The position numbers and the translations under genes are program-made. Under the pieces are notes generated by a model that did no database searches, had not been told where the DNA came from, and saw nothing but the letters and a program-made list of their open reading frames with translations. Positions 15,786-24,956 of a stretch of 64,000 bases of DNA are shown here, piece after piece (within the stretch, counting starts at the first letter, position 1; every line of letters starts with the position of its first letter). The stretch is from Tunicatimonas sp964551335 (GTDB lineage: Bacteria > Bacteroidota > Bacteroidia > Cytophagales > Cyclobacteriaceae). The stretch spans positions 1 to 64,000 of the forward strand of contig CAZKCO010000004.1 of NCBI GenBank assembly GCA_964551335.1, read 5' to 3'.

Positions 15786-16694
15786 ATGAAATTTGGTAAA
15801 TTAGCCGATATATCCCGCGTAAACTTTTCCCTGCCCCCAGATCATCCGGCGGGCATAGTCTGGCTGGAGAAAAATTCAACGGCAACGTCGCCCAAAGTTT
15901 TTATTGGATCGGCCCGCTGGGGCGAGCGAGACCTAATCGGAAAAATTTATCCGCCTAAAACCCCGGCTAAAGACTATCTATCGCACTATTCCCACCATTT
16001 CTCTACCATCGAACTAAACAGCACCCACTACCAACTGCCCAGCGTGGCTCAGGTAAACCAGTGGGTGGAGAAAGCCGAAGAGCAGTTTACGTTTTGTCCT
16101 AAAATGCCCCAGTCCATCAGTCACCAGGCTGACTTCGGGGAGGGAATATACGCTACCGAACAATTGATCCCAGCCCTTCGGGCATTTGATGCTCAGCTAG
16201 GTTTACCCTTCCTCCAACTGCCCCCAACGTATCATCCTCAGAAAGGAAAATCTCTGTTTAGCTATCTGGAACAGTGGCCTCAAGATCTACCTCTGGCTAT
16301 TGAGTTCCGTCACCCCGACTGGTTCAGCCAGCACCGGATTCGCGACCGGGCTTTTCAATTGCTGGAAGGGTTGAATATTAGCCCGGTGATTACCGACACG
16401 GCCGGAAGGCGGGATGTTATTCACATGCGCCTCACCAATAGCCGAGTCATGATCCGATTTGTCGGGAACCGCTTGCACCATACCGACTACCTTCGAGTTG
16501 ATACCTGGGTGCAGCGTTTGAAAAAGTGGATTACCAACGGGTTACAGGAAATATACTTTATCGTTCACCAGCCCGAAGAGGCGCTATGCGTGGACCTGGC
16601 CGTCTATCTGGTTCGTCAGCTTAATCATGAATGTGGATTGAGATTGAAGGCCCCCCAACCGTTGTCTGTTGGCCAACAGCAGGAGTTATTTTAA
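15786..16694 (+). CDS. DUF72 (YecE-like) protein
   Basis: A 302-residue TIM-barrel protein from ATG 15786; the in-frame TTG at 15741 gives an unlikely extension. Family blocks are IGSARWGERDLIGKIYPP, LSHYSHHFSTIELNSTHYQLPS, FTFCPKMPQSISH, LPLAIEFRHPDWF, ITDTAGRRDVIHMRLT and WVQRLKKWITNGLQEIYFIVHQPEE. DUF72 proteins are common and conserved but of unknown biochemical role. It is divergent from porQ with a ~100-base shared upstream region. Confidence 0.85.
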   Translation: MKFGKLADISRVNFSLPPDHPAGIVWLEKNSTATSPKVFIGSARWGERDLIGKIYPPKTPAKDYLSHYSHHFSTIELNSTHYQLPSVAQVNQWVEKAEEQFTFCPKMPQSISHQADFGEGIYATEQLIPALRAFDAQLGLPFLQLPPTYHPQKGKSLFSYLEQWPQDLPLAIEFRHPDWFSQHRIRDRAFQLLEGLNISPVITDTAGRRDVIHMRLTNSRVMIRFVGNRLHHTDYLRVDTWVQRLKKWITNGLQEIYFIVHQPEEALCVDLAVYLVRQLNHECGLRLKAPQPLSVGQQQELF

Positions 16695-16718
16695 TTTTTG
16701 GCGATTTGATTGGCTTAA

Positions 16719-16741
16719 AACGATTATCACTAGAAATCGTT
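16719..16741. other. Short inverted repeat AACGATT/AATCGTT
   Basis: AACGATT at 16719-16725 and AATCGTT at 16735-16741 are perfect 7-base inverted arms with a 9-base gap, between the DUF72 gene and the 3D-domain lipoprotein. It could be an operator upstream of the latter; no T-tract follows. Confidence 0.35.
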
Positions 16742-16805
16742 ATATTAGCGTAATAAAACTCGTTTTTATATTGTCATAATGAGACAGTCGTTCTAAACCG
16801 TCGCT

Positions 16806-17198
16806 ATGAAAAAATTAACTACCGCCTTCCTGTTTTTAGCACTTTTCACCTTAGGAATTTTCTCTTGCCAACCTCGAGAAACCTTAGAAGTTACCGCTAC
16901 CGCCTATAACTCGTTAGAAGCCCAAACCAAAAAAGGGTCTCCCGATATTGCCGCCTGGGGCGACAAACTTAAACCCGGTATGAAAGCCATTGCCGTATCC
17001 CGCGATCTGCTAAACGAATATGGCCTGAGCCATAACTCCAAAGTAAAAATCGAAGGCCTTTCCGGCACCTACCGGGTACTGGACAAGATGAACAAACGCT
17101 GGAAAAAGCGTATCGATATCTATATGGGCACCGATATTGAAAAAGCCCGTGAATGGGGTAAACAGCAAGTTGAGATTAGCTGGATTGCCGAAAACTGA
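16806..17198 (+). CDS. 3D-domain lipoprotein
   Basis: A 130-residue lipoprotein (signal ending IFSC, lipid Cys ~21). The mature part is a 3D double-psi beta-barrel domain, as in MltA/RlpA-type peptidoglycan proteins: VTATAYNSLEAQTKKGSPDIAAWGDKL, an AIAVSRDLL strand, SKVKIEGLSGTYRVLDKM and RIDIYMG, with the conserved aspartates D (AAWGD), D (VLDKM) and D (RIDIYMG) that name the family. It probably acts on or binds cell wall glycans in the periplasm. Its stop codon directly abuts that of the convergent lipoprotein gene. Confidence 0.8.
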   Translation: MKKLTTAFLFLALFTLGIFSCQPRETLEVTATAYNSLEAQTKKGSPDIAAWGDKLKPGMKAIAVSRDLLNEYGLSHNSKVKIEGLSGTYRVLDKMNKRWKKRIDIYMGTDIEKAREWGKQQVEISWIAEN

Positions 17199-17603
17199 TT
17201 AAACCGGAAAGCGATATCTACGTCCGTAGACATCCTCAATATATTTAAAGTACCAGAATAGCTGGTAATTCAGTTCTACTCCGTAATCTTCCGAGTAGTC
17301 ATAATTAATTATGTTCTGGAAGGGTGAGTTCCCTCCGAAACGGCCTACCTTCTCATTCCAGGAGGCTACGTATTGCTGGTTCTTCTGCTCATAGTACTGA
17401 GGGGAATAAAAGCTAATAGGACGTCCGTTGGTTTGGAACCAGCGGTCAAAATTCTGATCAATGATCAGCAACTCGTATTCTTCCTCGTCTTCGGGCTGAA
17501 CAATATTGGGCTGTGTCCGGTCTCTCGAACTGGTAGCATTATAGGTAGGTCCGCAGGCGGTTGCCAGCAGCAAAATCGCCAGCATATACATTAAAGTTTT
17601 CAT
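17199..17603 (-). CDS. DUF6146-like lipoprotein
   Basis: A 134-residue lipoprotein from ATG 17603 (signal ending LLATAC). After a low-complexity acidic linker (QPEDEEEYEL) comes a compact aromatic domain: LIIDQNFDRWFQTNGRPISFYSPQYYEQKNQQYV and WNEKVGRFGG, ending NYQLFWYFKYIEDVYGRRYRFPV. This matches a Bacteroidota lipoprotein family (DUF6146 type) with no known role. It meets the preceding 3D-domain gene tail to tail with no intervening base. Confidence 0.7.
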   Translation of the reverse strand: MKTLMYMLAILLLATACGPTYNATSSRDRTQPNIVQPEDEEEYELLIIDQNFDRWFQTNGRPISFYSPQYYEQKNQQYVASWNEKVGRFGGNSPFQNIINYDYSEDYGVELNYQLFWYFKYIEDVYGRRYRFPV

Positions 17604-17706
17604 CACAGTTGTGCTTTTGTGTAGTATTCTCTTAAATAGATAACTATTTAGGGCGGAAAAAGATTGTCTTCTTACTTACCTTTACCGATTAGCAATAACC
17701 CATAAC

Positions 17707-19797
17707 ATGACCAAGTACCTTTTCTCTATTTTTTGCTTTACTCTTTTTTTTCAGCTAACCTACGCCCAAACAGGTCAGGATTCTGCTTACGTTCGCACCG
17801 AAACCCTGGACGAGATTACCGTGATTGGTTACGATACCGAACAGAAGCTATTGGAAACGCCGGTGGCCGTGGCGGTACTGCCTTCGCAGGAGATTGGAGC
17901 CTACGATGAAACTTCGCTGGTTCCGGCGATGAATACGCTACCGGGAGTGCGAATGGAGCAGCGGTCACCGGGAAGCTACCGTATTGCCGTTCGGGGCAGT
18001 GCTTTACGGGCCCCCTTCGGTGTGAGGAATATCAAAGTCTACTGGAACGATATTCCCTTTACCGACCCTAGCGGTAGCACTGCGTTCAATTTGCTGGACG
18101 TTAGCAACTTCGGCTCAATAGAAGTTATTAAGGGTCCGGCGGGTAGTGTATACGGAGCCGGAACCGGCGGGGTGGTGAATATCCGTAGTATGCCCCGGCG
18201 AGAAAGCGGGAGCCGGGCGGAAGTGGGAGCTATGGTTGGTTCTTTCGGATTACAGCGCTACACCGCTTCCATAGAGCAGACATCGGAACAAAGCCAATGG
18301 GCTATTCGCTACGCTCATCAGCAGGCCGAGGGCTACCGCGATCATTCGGCTATGGAACGGGATATGCTGGAGCTTAGGGGGGAATTTGCTACCTCCGACC
18401 AGCATACACTGTCGGCCAGCTTTCTGTATTCGGATCTGTTCTACCAGATTCCGGGCGGACTAACCCTGGAGCAGTTTCAGGAAAATCCGCGGCAGGCCCG
18501 GCCGGGCAACCCTTTCGTAATGGGCAGTGAAGAGTCCAATGCTAGTATTGATCAGGAATACGTACTCATTGGCTTAACCAATGAATACGCCTGGAACGAA
18601 AAGTTGAAAAACCAAACCACAATTTACGGAGATTTCAGCTTCTTCGAGAACCCCTTCAACTTCGACTACAAACGCGACAGCCGACAGAGTGGCGGCGGGC
18701 GTACCCGGTTCTACTACGATCATTCGCTGGGTGCGGTAGAAGCCCGGTACACGGTGGGAGCTGAATTTCAGACGGCCACCAACGTAGCCCGGAATTTCGG
18801 TAATAATATGGGCCAGCCCGACACGCTGAACTTTGATGACGAGCTTCGTACCCGCCAAGCTATCTTCTTCGCCAAAGCCGATTTCACCCTACCCAACGGC
18901 TTTTTCGTTACGGCCGGACTCAGCCACAACCGGCTTAACTATGATATCTATCGCCTGGTAGATGTAGCCCTGGACAGCTCCTACCGCGTAGAAAAGTCCT
19001 TTGATCCGGTCTGGATTCCACATTTGGGAGTGACCAAGCAATTGACCAGCCAGCTAGCCCTTAGGGGCGATGTGAGCCTGGGATTCTCGCCCCCCACCAT
19101 TGAAGAAGTCAGAACCAATGAGGGTAGCATCAATTTAGGTTTAAAGCCGGAACGAGGGATAAACTACGAATTAGGGTTGCGCGGACTGGTCTGGAACAAC
19201 CGCCTTCAACTGGATGCTTCGGCCTTTTATTTTCAGTTAAGCGAAACCATTGTGCAACGGCAGTCGGAGCGAGGAACAGTATTATTTACCAATACGGGTA
19301 GTACTGATCAGACCGGATTTGAACTGGGTCTGACCTGGTTTGCTATTCAGAATCCGAATCAGGCTATTAGTTCACTGGAAGTACAATCCTCCTACACCTA
19401 CCATAATTTCACCTTCGATTCCTACCAGAAGGGTGATGAAGACTTTTCGGGTAACCAGCTTACCGGCGTAGCTCCCAATATTTGGGTAACCGCCCTACGC
19501 CTGCAAACTAGCTTTGGTTTTTACGCTAATCTTACCCATAATTTTACCGATCAAATTCCATTAGATGATGCTAACTCGGTGTACGCTGATGCTTACAATC
19601 TGGTACAGGCGAAAGTTGGCGTTCGCAAGGCCCTGAACCAGCACTGGCAAATGGAATTCTTTGGCGGAGTAGATAATCTACTGGATGAAGTATACAGTTT
19701 GGGCAACGATATTAATGCGTTTGGTGGCCGTTACTACCAACCCGCTCCTGCCCGAAACTTCTATCTGGGATTGAAGATCGGAAGAAGGAACAATTAA
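17707..19797 (+). CDS. TonB-dependent outer membrane receptor
   Basis: A 696-residue receptor: signal peptide (cleavage near TYAQ), a TonB-box-like stretch (LDEITVIGYDTE), a plug domain to about residue 160 (MNTLPGVRMEQRSPGSYRIAVRGSALRAP, IEVIKGPAGSVYGAGTGGVVNI) and a C-terminal 22-strand barrel (KPERGINYELGLRG, GVDNLLDEVYSLGNDINAF). It lacks the N-terminal carboxypeptidase-like domain of SusC proteins, so it is closer to siderophore or metal-chelate receptors. The substrate cannot be read from sequence. It converges on a haem-type receptor 29 bases away. Confidence 0.9.
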   Translation: MTKYLFSIFCFTLFFQLTYAQTGQDSAYVRTETLDEITVIGYDTEQKLLETPVAVAVLPSQEIGAYDETSLVPAMNTLPGVRMEQRSPGSYRIAVRGSALRAPFGVRNIKVYWNDIPFTDPSGSTAFNLLDVSNFGSIEVIKGPAGSVYGAGTGGVVNIRSMPRRESGSRAEVGAMVGSFGLQRYTASIEQTSEQSQWAIRYAHQQAEGYRDHSAMERDMLELRGEFATSDQHTLSASFLYSDLFYQIPGGLTLEQFQENPRQARPGNPFVMGSEESNASIDQEYVLIGLTNEYAWNEKLKNQTTIYGDFSFFENPFNFDYKRDSRQSGGGRTRFYYDHSLGAVEARYTVGAEFQTATNVARNFGNNMGQPDTLNFDDELRTRQAIFFAKADFTLPNGFFVTAGLSHNRLNYDIYRLVDVALDSSYRVEKSFDPVWIPHLGVTKQLTSQLALRGDVSLGFSPPTIEEVRTNEGSINLGLKPERGINYELGLRGLVWNNRLQLDASAFYFQLSETIVQRQSERGTVLFTNTGSTDQTGFELGLTWFAIQNPNQAISSLEVQSSYTYHNFTFDSYQKGDEDFSGNQLTGVAPNIWVTALRLQTSFGFYANLTHNFTDQIPLDDANSVYADAYNLVQAKVGVRKALNQHWQMEFFGGVDNLLDEVYSLGNDINAFGGRYYQPAPARNFYLGLKIGRRNN

Positions 19798-19826
19798 TCA
19801 GTAAGTGTTTTCTTTCTGGAAAATTT

Positions 19827-22247
19827 TTAGAACCTACCTCTTAGCGTAAAAAAGATATTTCTTCCGGGAGCACTAATGCCCGATGAATACGGCCGGTAGT
19901 GCTTATCCAAAATATTTTCAACCCCGGCCTGTAAGGTAATTTCCGGGATAATATCGTATGAACCAATCAGATTCAGTGTGTACCAGGCTAGCGAACCTTC
20001 TTCGGTGTATAAGAATGGTTTGTTCTGTTCCGAAGGAGCCAGGTCTTCCCAGGCTACCGGCCCATTAAACCGGACAAAAAGTTCTCCTCGCCATTTATTC
20101 TGCTGATAACTCAGCGAGGTTCGCCCGAACCAGGGAGTTACGTGGCGGAGCGGCACATCTTCTTCGGTATCGCGGCCAGTGTTATTGGAGAAGGTAGCCC
20201 GCAGTTTCCACTCGGGTGATAAGCTCCCTTCCAGTTGCAAACTGTAGCCCCAGATATAAGCACTGCCAGCATTCGTTATAGCCTGTACATTGCTTAATAC
20301 TCCATCGTACACAATACTGTCTTGCCCTCCAAAAGTAAAGTCCCGACGTACCATCGCATCTCGCAACAATGAACCGTACAGCACTCCGTTCAACCGCCAA
20401 TTGTCCGAAAAGCGAAAAGTAGCTCCTACTTCAGCATTATAGGAGTACTCAGGAGCCAAATCAGGGTTAGGAACCACCACATTACCCGGCTCAGAATCAA
20501 AGACCTTTCCTACATCATCAACGTTGGGAGCCCGGAACCCAGTAGAGGCAACCCAGTTAAACTGCCATCGCCCGGTGGGGCGATACGTGGCTCCCACGCT
20601 ACCGCTTAATGCGCCCTTACCCAGTTCAATCCGGTTAAACGGAAAATTAAAGAAAGTTTTATCAACGAAATTGGAAGTAAGCCATACGTAGCTATACCTC
20701 AACCCAGTAGTAATCGTAGTTTGGGCGTTAGGATTCCATTTGTAGCTGGCGTACAGAGCGGCACTTTGGTAACGGCTACCCCCATCAGGATAGCGAGTGC
20801 TGGTGGGTTGCCGTTCGCCGGTTTCAATATTTTCCCGGAACGCAGAAGACTGCACATCATTAGATACGTACTCTCCGCCATAAAAAAGTTGGTGAGCAGC
20901 TCCCCAGCTAGTTTCTTTCCATTGTCGGTCGGCATCGAAGTTAAGTGTCCAAACATCCACCGCTTCAGTACGACTCCGAAGCAAGTTGCGTTGAAAACCG
21001 CGATCATTGCGACTTTCCTCCACCTGCTGATAGCCTAGGGTCAATTTAGCCTCATCGTACCAGCGATTAGCATTATAGAGTGTTCCCTTCAGGTAGTGCA
21101 TCATCCAGCGTTGCGGTCCATAGTACCACTCGGCATCTTCCAGAACCCCATTTTCATCCTCCACAATTAGCCGGTCGTAACGAGGAATATTAGAAGTAGT
21201 ACTAAACAGTAAACCGTAGGTGACATCAGCCCAGTCGGTAGGCCGAAAGCGCAGTTTCTGCATCAGATTAAGCTGCTGATACCCGGATGGTAACTGAACA
21301 TCTACATCCGGATTGTCCACGATCGTATCCTGCCCGGCAATCTGGGTTACGTACCGAAAGCGTTTACCGAAATCGGGATAATCATCGGGGCGTTGGCTTC
21401 CGGCCCGTAAATCACCGAAGTTGCTGTAAGTAACACTCGTCAACGAACTCCAGCGTTCACCGGATAGGTCTAGTCGGGCGTGCCCCGACTTCTCATTCAT
21501 GGCCATTCCGTAACGCACAAAGGCCTCAACATTGGTTTCTAACCCGCCCGATAGGCTGTAAGCAGGTACGAAGGTATGAAAATCCATCACCCCGCCTAAA
21601 GCATCACTGCCGTAGATTACCGAACTGGGGCCAAATACTACCTCTGCTTCACCAATGAGTGCCGGATCAATACTGATTACATTTTGCAGATTGCCGCTGC
21701 GGTAAATAGCATTATTCATCCGGATTCCGTCTACCACAATCAGTACTGAGTTAGCGGCAAAACCCCGAATCATCGGGCTTCCCCCTCCCAACTGGCTGCG
21801 CTGCACGAACACCTCCCCGGTTTGCTCCAGGGCATCAGCGGCCGTTCCCGGGTTCTTAAACCGGATGTCTTCCGGCGGAATAGACGCTATTTGCTGAGGA
21901 ACTTCTTCCGGTTTTTGCTCCCAGCGGTTTACCAGAACTACGGCTTCTTTAAGCTGTACAATATTTTCTTCCAGTACCATGGTCCAGTCGCGGGAAGCTA
22001 GCTTAGTCAGCGCAATCTTTTCCGGACGGTAAGCCGGATGTTGAAAGTATATTGTATCACTTTGTTGAAATAGTTCTGAGGCTACAATTCCATCCTCGTC
22101 GGTCTGAGAAAAAGTAGTTTGATCGCCTCCCACAACCATTACTTCTGCAATCGGTTGTAATTTTTGGTTAACAACTCGAATATTTTGGCAAAAAGTAAAA
22201 TGAGAAATGCCTGATAAAAGGAAAAAAACACTAAATCGTACTTTCAT
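19827..22247 (-). CDS. TonB-dependent receptor, haem/haemoglobin type
   Basis: An 806-residue receptor. After the signal peptide comes a CarboxypepD_reg-like domain (~20-95), a TonB-box region, and a plug with the block SPMIRGFAANSVLIVVDGIRMNNAIYR followed by IDPALIGEAEVVFGPSSVIYGSDALGG. This wording is characteristic of haemoglobin/transferrin/lactoferrin receptors (TIGR01786-like, HmuR group). The barrel contains NPDLAPEYSYNAEVGATFRF and ends in Phe, an outer membrane sorting signal. It presumably imports haem or haemoglobin-bound iron using TonB energy. No other haem-uptake gene is beside it. Confidence 0.85.
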   Translation of the reverse strand: MKVRFSVFFLLSGISHFTFCQNIRVVNQKLQPIAEVMVVGGDQTTFSQTDEDGIVASELFQQSDTIYFQHPAYRPEKIALTKLASRDWTMVLEENIVQLKEAVVLVNRWEQKPEEVPQQIASIPPEDIRFKNPGTAADALEQTGEVFVQRSQLGGGSPMIRGFAANSVLIVVDGIRMNNAIYRSGNLQNVISIDPALIGEAEVVFGPSSVIYGSDALGGVMDFHTFVPAYSLSGGLETNVEAFVRYGMAMNEKSGHARLDLSGERWSSLTSVTYSNFGDLRAGSQRPDDYPDFGKRFRYVTQIAGQDTIVDNPDVDVQLPSGYQQLNLMQKLRFRPTDWADVTYGLLFSTTSNIPRYDRLIVEDENGVLEDAEWYYGPQRWMMHYLKGTLYNANRWYDEAKLTLGYQQVEESRNDRGFQRNLLRSRTEAVDVWTLNFDADRQWKETSWGAAHQLFYGGEYVSNDVQSSAFRENIETGERQPTSTRYPDGGSRYQSAALYASYKWNPNAQTTITTGLRYSYVWLTSNFVDKTFFNFPFNRIELGKGALSGSVGATYRPTGRWQFNWVASTGFRAPNVDDVGKVFDSEPGNVVVPNPDLAPEYSYNAEVGATFRFSDNWRLNGVLYGSLLRDAMVRRDFTFGGQDSIVYDGVLSNVQAITNAGSAYIWGYSLQLEGSLSPEWKLRATFSNNTGRDTEEDVPLRHVTPWFGRTSLSYQQNKWRGELFVRFNGPVAWEDLAPSEQNKPFLYTEEGSLAWYTLNLIGSYDIIPEITLQAGVENILDKHYRPYSSGISAPGRNIFFTLRGRF

Positions 22248-22493
22248 TGCGTTACAAAATTAGCTACCTTCGCTGTAATTCCTTGAGAGGATCGCAAAAA
22301 ACTTATTCGGAACTGAAACTTTTTGCAAAAACACAAGTGTAATATTATAGATTTAATTGTATAGCTTATTCGAGATAATATTTACTTTTTTACATTGTAC
22401 TTGCAATTTGAATGTGTCGGGCGTGATTGCTCTTTTTAAAGTTATATTTTAGCTCGTTGTTTCAGGTTGTCCATCTTTATTCTCAGACATCAA

Positions 22494-24956
22494 ATGTCAA
22501 TTAAGTTTCTGACTGCGCTCTTATCATTTTTTCTCTTTATTCCGGTATTTAGCTCCGCTGATGATGATCCGCAAAAGACACTTTTTGCTACTCGCATTAC
22601 TACTCCTCCGAAAATTGATGGTATTCTAGACGAAGAAGTCTGGGTGAAGACCCGTTGTTCGGCTATGAACTTTATACAACGCAGTCCTAACCCAGGAGGC
22701 GCTCCTTCAGTGCCCACTGAAGTAAAAGTACTCTACGATAACCATTCGGTATACATTGGTGCTTACCTGTATGATGTTGCGGCCGAAAGCATTATGCGGG
22801 AATTTACCAAACGAGACGACTTTGGCTTTTCCGATGTTTTTGGAGTTTACTTCGACACCTACGACGATGATATTAATGCGTTTGAGTTTTCGGTTTCGGC
22901 GGCAGGAGTGCAGATTGACCGCCGCTGGACCGCTATGGGCCGGGACGAAAGCTGGAACGCGGCCTGGCTGAGCGAAGTTACCATTGATGAAACCAACTGG
23001 TACGTGGAAATAGAAATTCCCTTTTCTGCTCTTCGGTTTCCCAAAACTCCCATCCAGGAATGGGGTGTTAACTTTCGCCGTTCTATCGAGCGAAACAACG
23101 AAAGCAATTACTGGAACGAGATTGATCCCCAAATGAATGGCTTTGTGAATCAGTTTGGTCGTATGGCGGGTATTAACAACGTGAAATCACCGATTCGCCT
23201 TTCAATCTCTCCCTATATTTCTACCTATTACGATACTTATTCCGGTGATGCCGACAATCCGGCTTCGGCCAATACCCGCTTCAATGGCGGAATGGATTTA
23301 CGCTACGGAATCAATGATGCATTTACCCTGGACATGATTTTGGTTCCCGACTTTGGGCAGGTGGTTTCCGATAACCAGGTGTTGAACCTCACTCCCTTTG
23401 AAGTAGAGTTTGACGAAAACCGACAATTCTTTAAGGAAGGCACCGAATTGTTTAACAAAGGCGACTTCTTCTATTCTCGTAGAGTAGGCGGAAAACCACT
23501 ACTACACGGCGACGTAGAAGATCAGATCTCCTCAACGGAAGAAATTATCACTAATCCTCAGGAAAGTAGTCTGATTAATGCTACTAAGATATCGGGCCGA
23601 ACTGCCAGCGGTTTTGGAATGGGAGTGTTCAACGCTATGACCAGCTCCACCTACGCTCGCGTTCGTGATACCGAGACGGGTGACGTGCGGGAGGTACTCA
23701 CCGATCCATTTACGAATTACAACGTACTAGCCTTTGATCAAAGTCTGCCCAATAATTCCTACGTTAGCCTGATTAATACGAATGTCCTTCGCCAAGGCAG
23801 TTATTATGATGCCAACCTTACCGGAACAGCTTTCCGTCTCGCCAATAAAGGTAATCAATACGCCGTTTTCGGCCGGGGGGCTGTTTCGCAAAAGTACGGT
23901 CTAGCTGATGGAGATGAGTTTGGATTTATGTCTTCGGCTACTTTGGCCAAAGTGGGCGGCAATCTGCGAGCTTCAGTTACCAGCTATATTGAGAGCGACA
24001 CCTATGATCCTAATGATTTAGGGTTTTTACGAGCTAGTAACGAGGTGCGTACTTCAGCCAACATCGGCTATAATATTTACAAGCCATTTTGGAATCTCCT
24101 GAACCTTTATACCGATTTGGATATCCGGCATCAGCGCTTATACCGCCCTTCGGTCTTCACGCAGTTTAATGTAGCCGCTGCCGTTCGGGGCACATTCCGC
24201 AACTTCTTATCTATGAGCCTTCGCTACGAGTCGGCTCCGGTACAGCGTTACGATTACTTTGAACCCCGGGTGGAAGGAAGGTATTTGGTGGAGCCTGCTT
24301 ACCACAACTTTGGTGTTTCTATGCGTACCGATAGCCGTAATCAGCTCTCATTAGGAGGATATGTTGGATATACTGATTTTGACTTTGAAGGACGGGAGGG
24401 ATTATATCTGAGCTTTACTCCTCGTTTTAGAGTGAACAATAAGCTTAGCTTTTCCAGCAGTTTGGTATATCAGGCGAGAGCCAATGACGTAGGATTTGCC
24501 GAGAAAGAAGAAATAGAGGACGATTATCTTATCACCTTTGGCCGACGAGACATCAATACGATCAGCAATATTTTCCGAACCAAGTATACTTTCAATAACC
24601 GAATGGATCTATCTTTCCGGATGCGCCACTACTGGTCGGAAGCAGATTATCAGGAATTTTATACTTTGGGTGACGAAGGCGAACTGCTGGATAGTGATTA
24701 CGAAGGAAACGAAAATCGCAATTATAATACCTTCAATGTAGACATGGTGTATACTTATGCCTTCGCTCCCGCGAGCGAAATTAGCATTGTCTGGAAAAAC
24801 AGTATTATTCGCGATGAAGATGTACTTCAGGATAGTTATATCACTAACCTGGAAAATACGTTTGCTTCGCCACAAAGCAATAGCGTATCCATTCGGTTAC
24901 TATACTTCATCGATTACTCTATGATGATGAAGCGTATTCGCCGCAACCATATGTGA
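22494..24956 (+). CDS. DUF5916 outer-surface protein with CBM9-like domain
   Basis: An 820-residue exported protein from ATG 22494 (an in-frame TTG at 22467 is less likely), with a signal peptide ending near FSSA. Residues ~30-230 are a CBM9/DOMON-type sandwich: PPKIDGILDEEVW, VKVLYDNHSVYIGAYLYD, FGVYFDTYDDDINAFEFSVSAAG, YVEIEIPFSALRF, WGVNFRRSIERNNES. The remainder is the DUF5916 barrel-like part (DMILVPDFGQVVSDNQVLNLTPFEVEF, FDENRQFFKEGTELF). Function is unknown; a surface or outer membrane role in polymer binding is suggested. It overlaps the P1 peptidase gene by GTGA, so the two are translated together. Confidence 0.82.
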   Translation: MSIKFLTALLSFFLFIPVFSSADDDPQKTLFATRITTPPKIDGILDEEVWVKTRCSAMNFIQRSPNPGGAPSVPTEVKVLYDNHSVYIGAYLYDVAAESIMREFTKRDDFGFSDVFGVYFDTYDDDINAFEFSVSAAGVQIDRRWTAMGRDESWNAAWLSEVTIDETNWYVEIEIPFSALRFPKTPIQEWGVNFRRSIERNNESNYWNEIDPQMNGFVNQFGRMAGINNVKSPIRLSISPYISTYYDTYSGDADNPASANTRFNGGMDLRYGINDAFTLDMILVPDFGQVVSDNQVLNLTPFEVEFDENRQFFKEGTELFNKGDFFYSRRVGGKPLLHGDVEDQISSTEEIITNPQESSLINATKISGRTASGFGMGVFNAMTSSTYARVRDTETGDVREVLTDPFTNYNVLAFDQSLPNNSYVSLINTNVLRQGSYYDANLTGTAFRLANKGNQYAVFGRGAVSQKYGLADGDEFGFMSSATLAKVGGNLRASVTSYIESDTYDPNDLGFLRASNEVRTSANIGYNIYKPFWNLLNLYTDLDIRHQRLYRPSVFTQFNVAAAVRGTFRNFLSMSLRYESAPVQRYDYFEPRVEGRYLVEPAYHNFGVSMRTDSRNQLSLGGYVGYTDFDFEGREGLYLSFTPRFRVNNKLSFSSSLVYQARANDVGFAEKEEIEDDYLITFGRRDINTISNIFRTKYTFNNRMDLSFRMRHYWSEADYQEFYTLGDEGELLDSDYEGNENRNYNTFNVDMVYTYAFAPASEISIVWKNSIIRDEDVLQDSYITNLENTFASPQSNSVSIRLLYFIDYSMMMKRIRRNHM

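Noticed and set aside
19798..19826. Terminator between the two TonB receptor genes
   Set aside because: The 29-base gap is AT-rich but no stem with a T-tract could be drawn.
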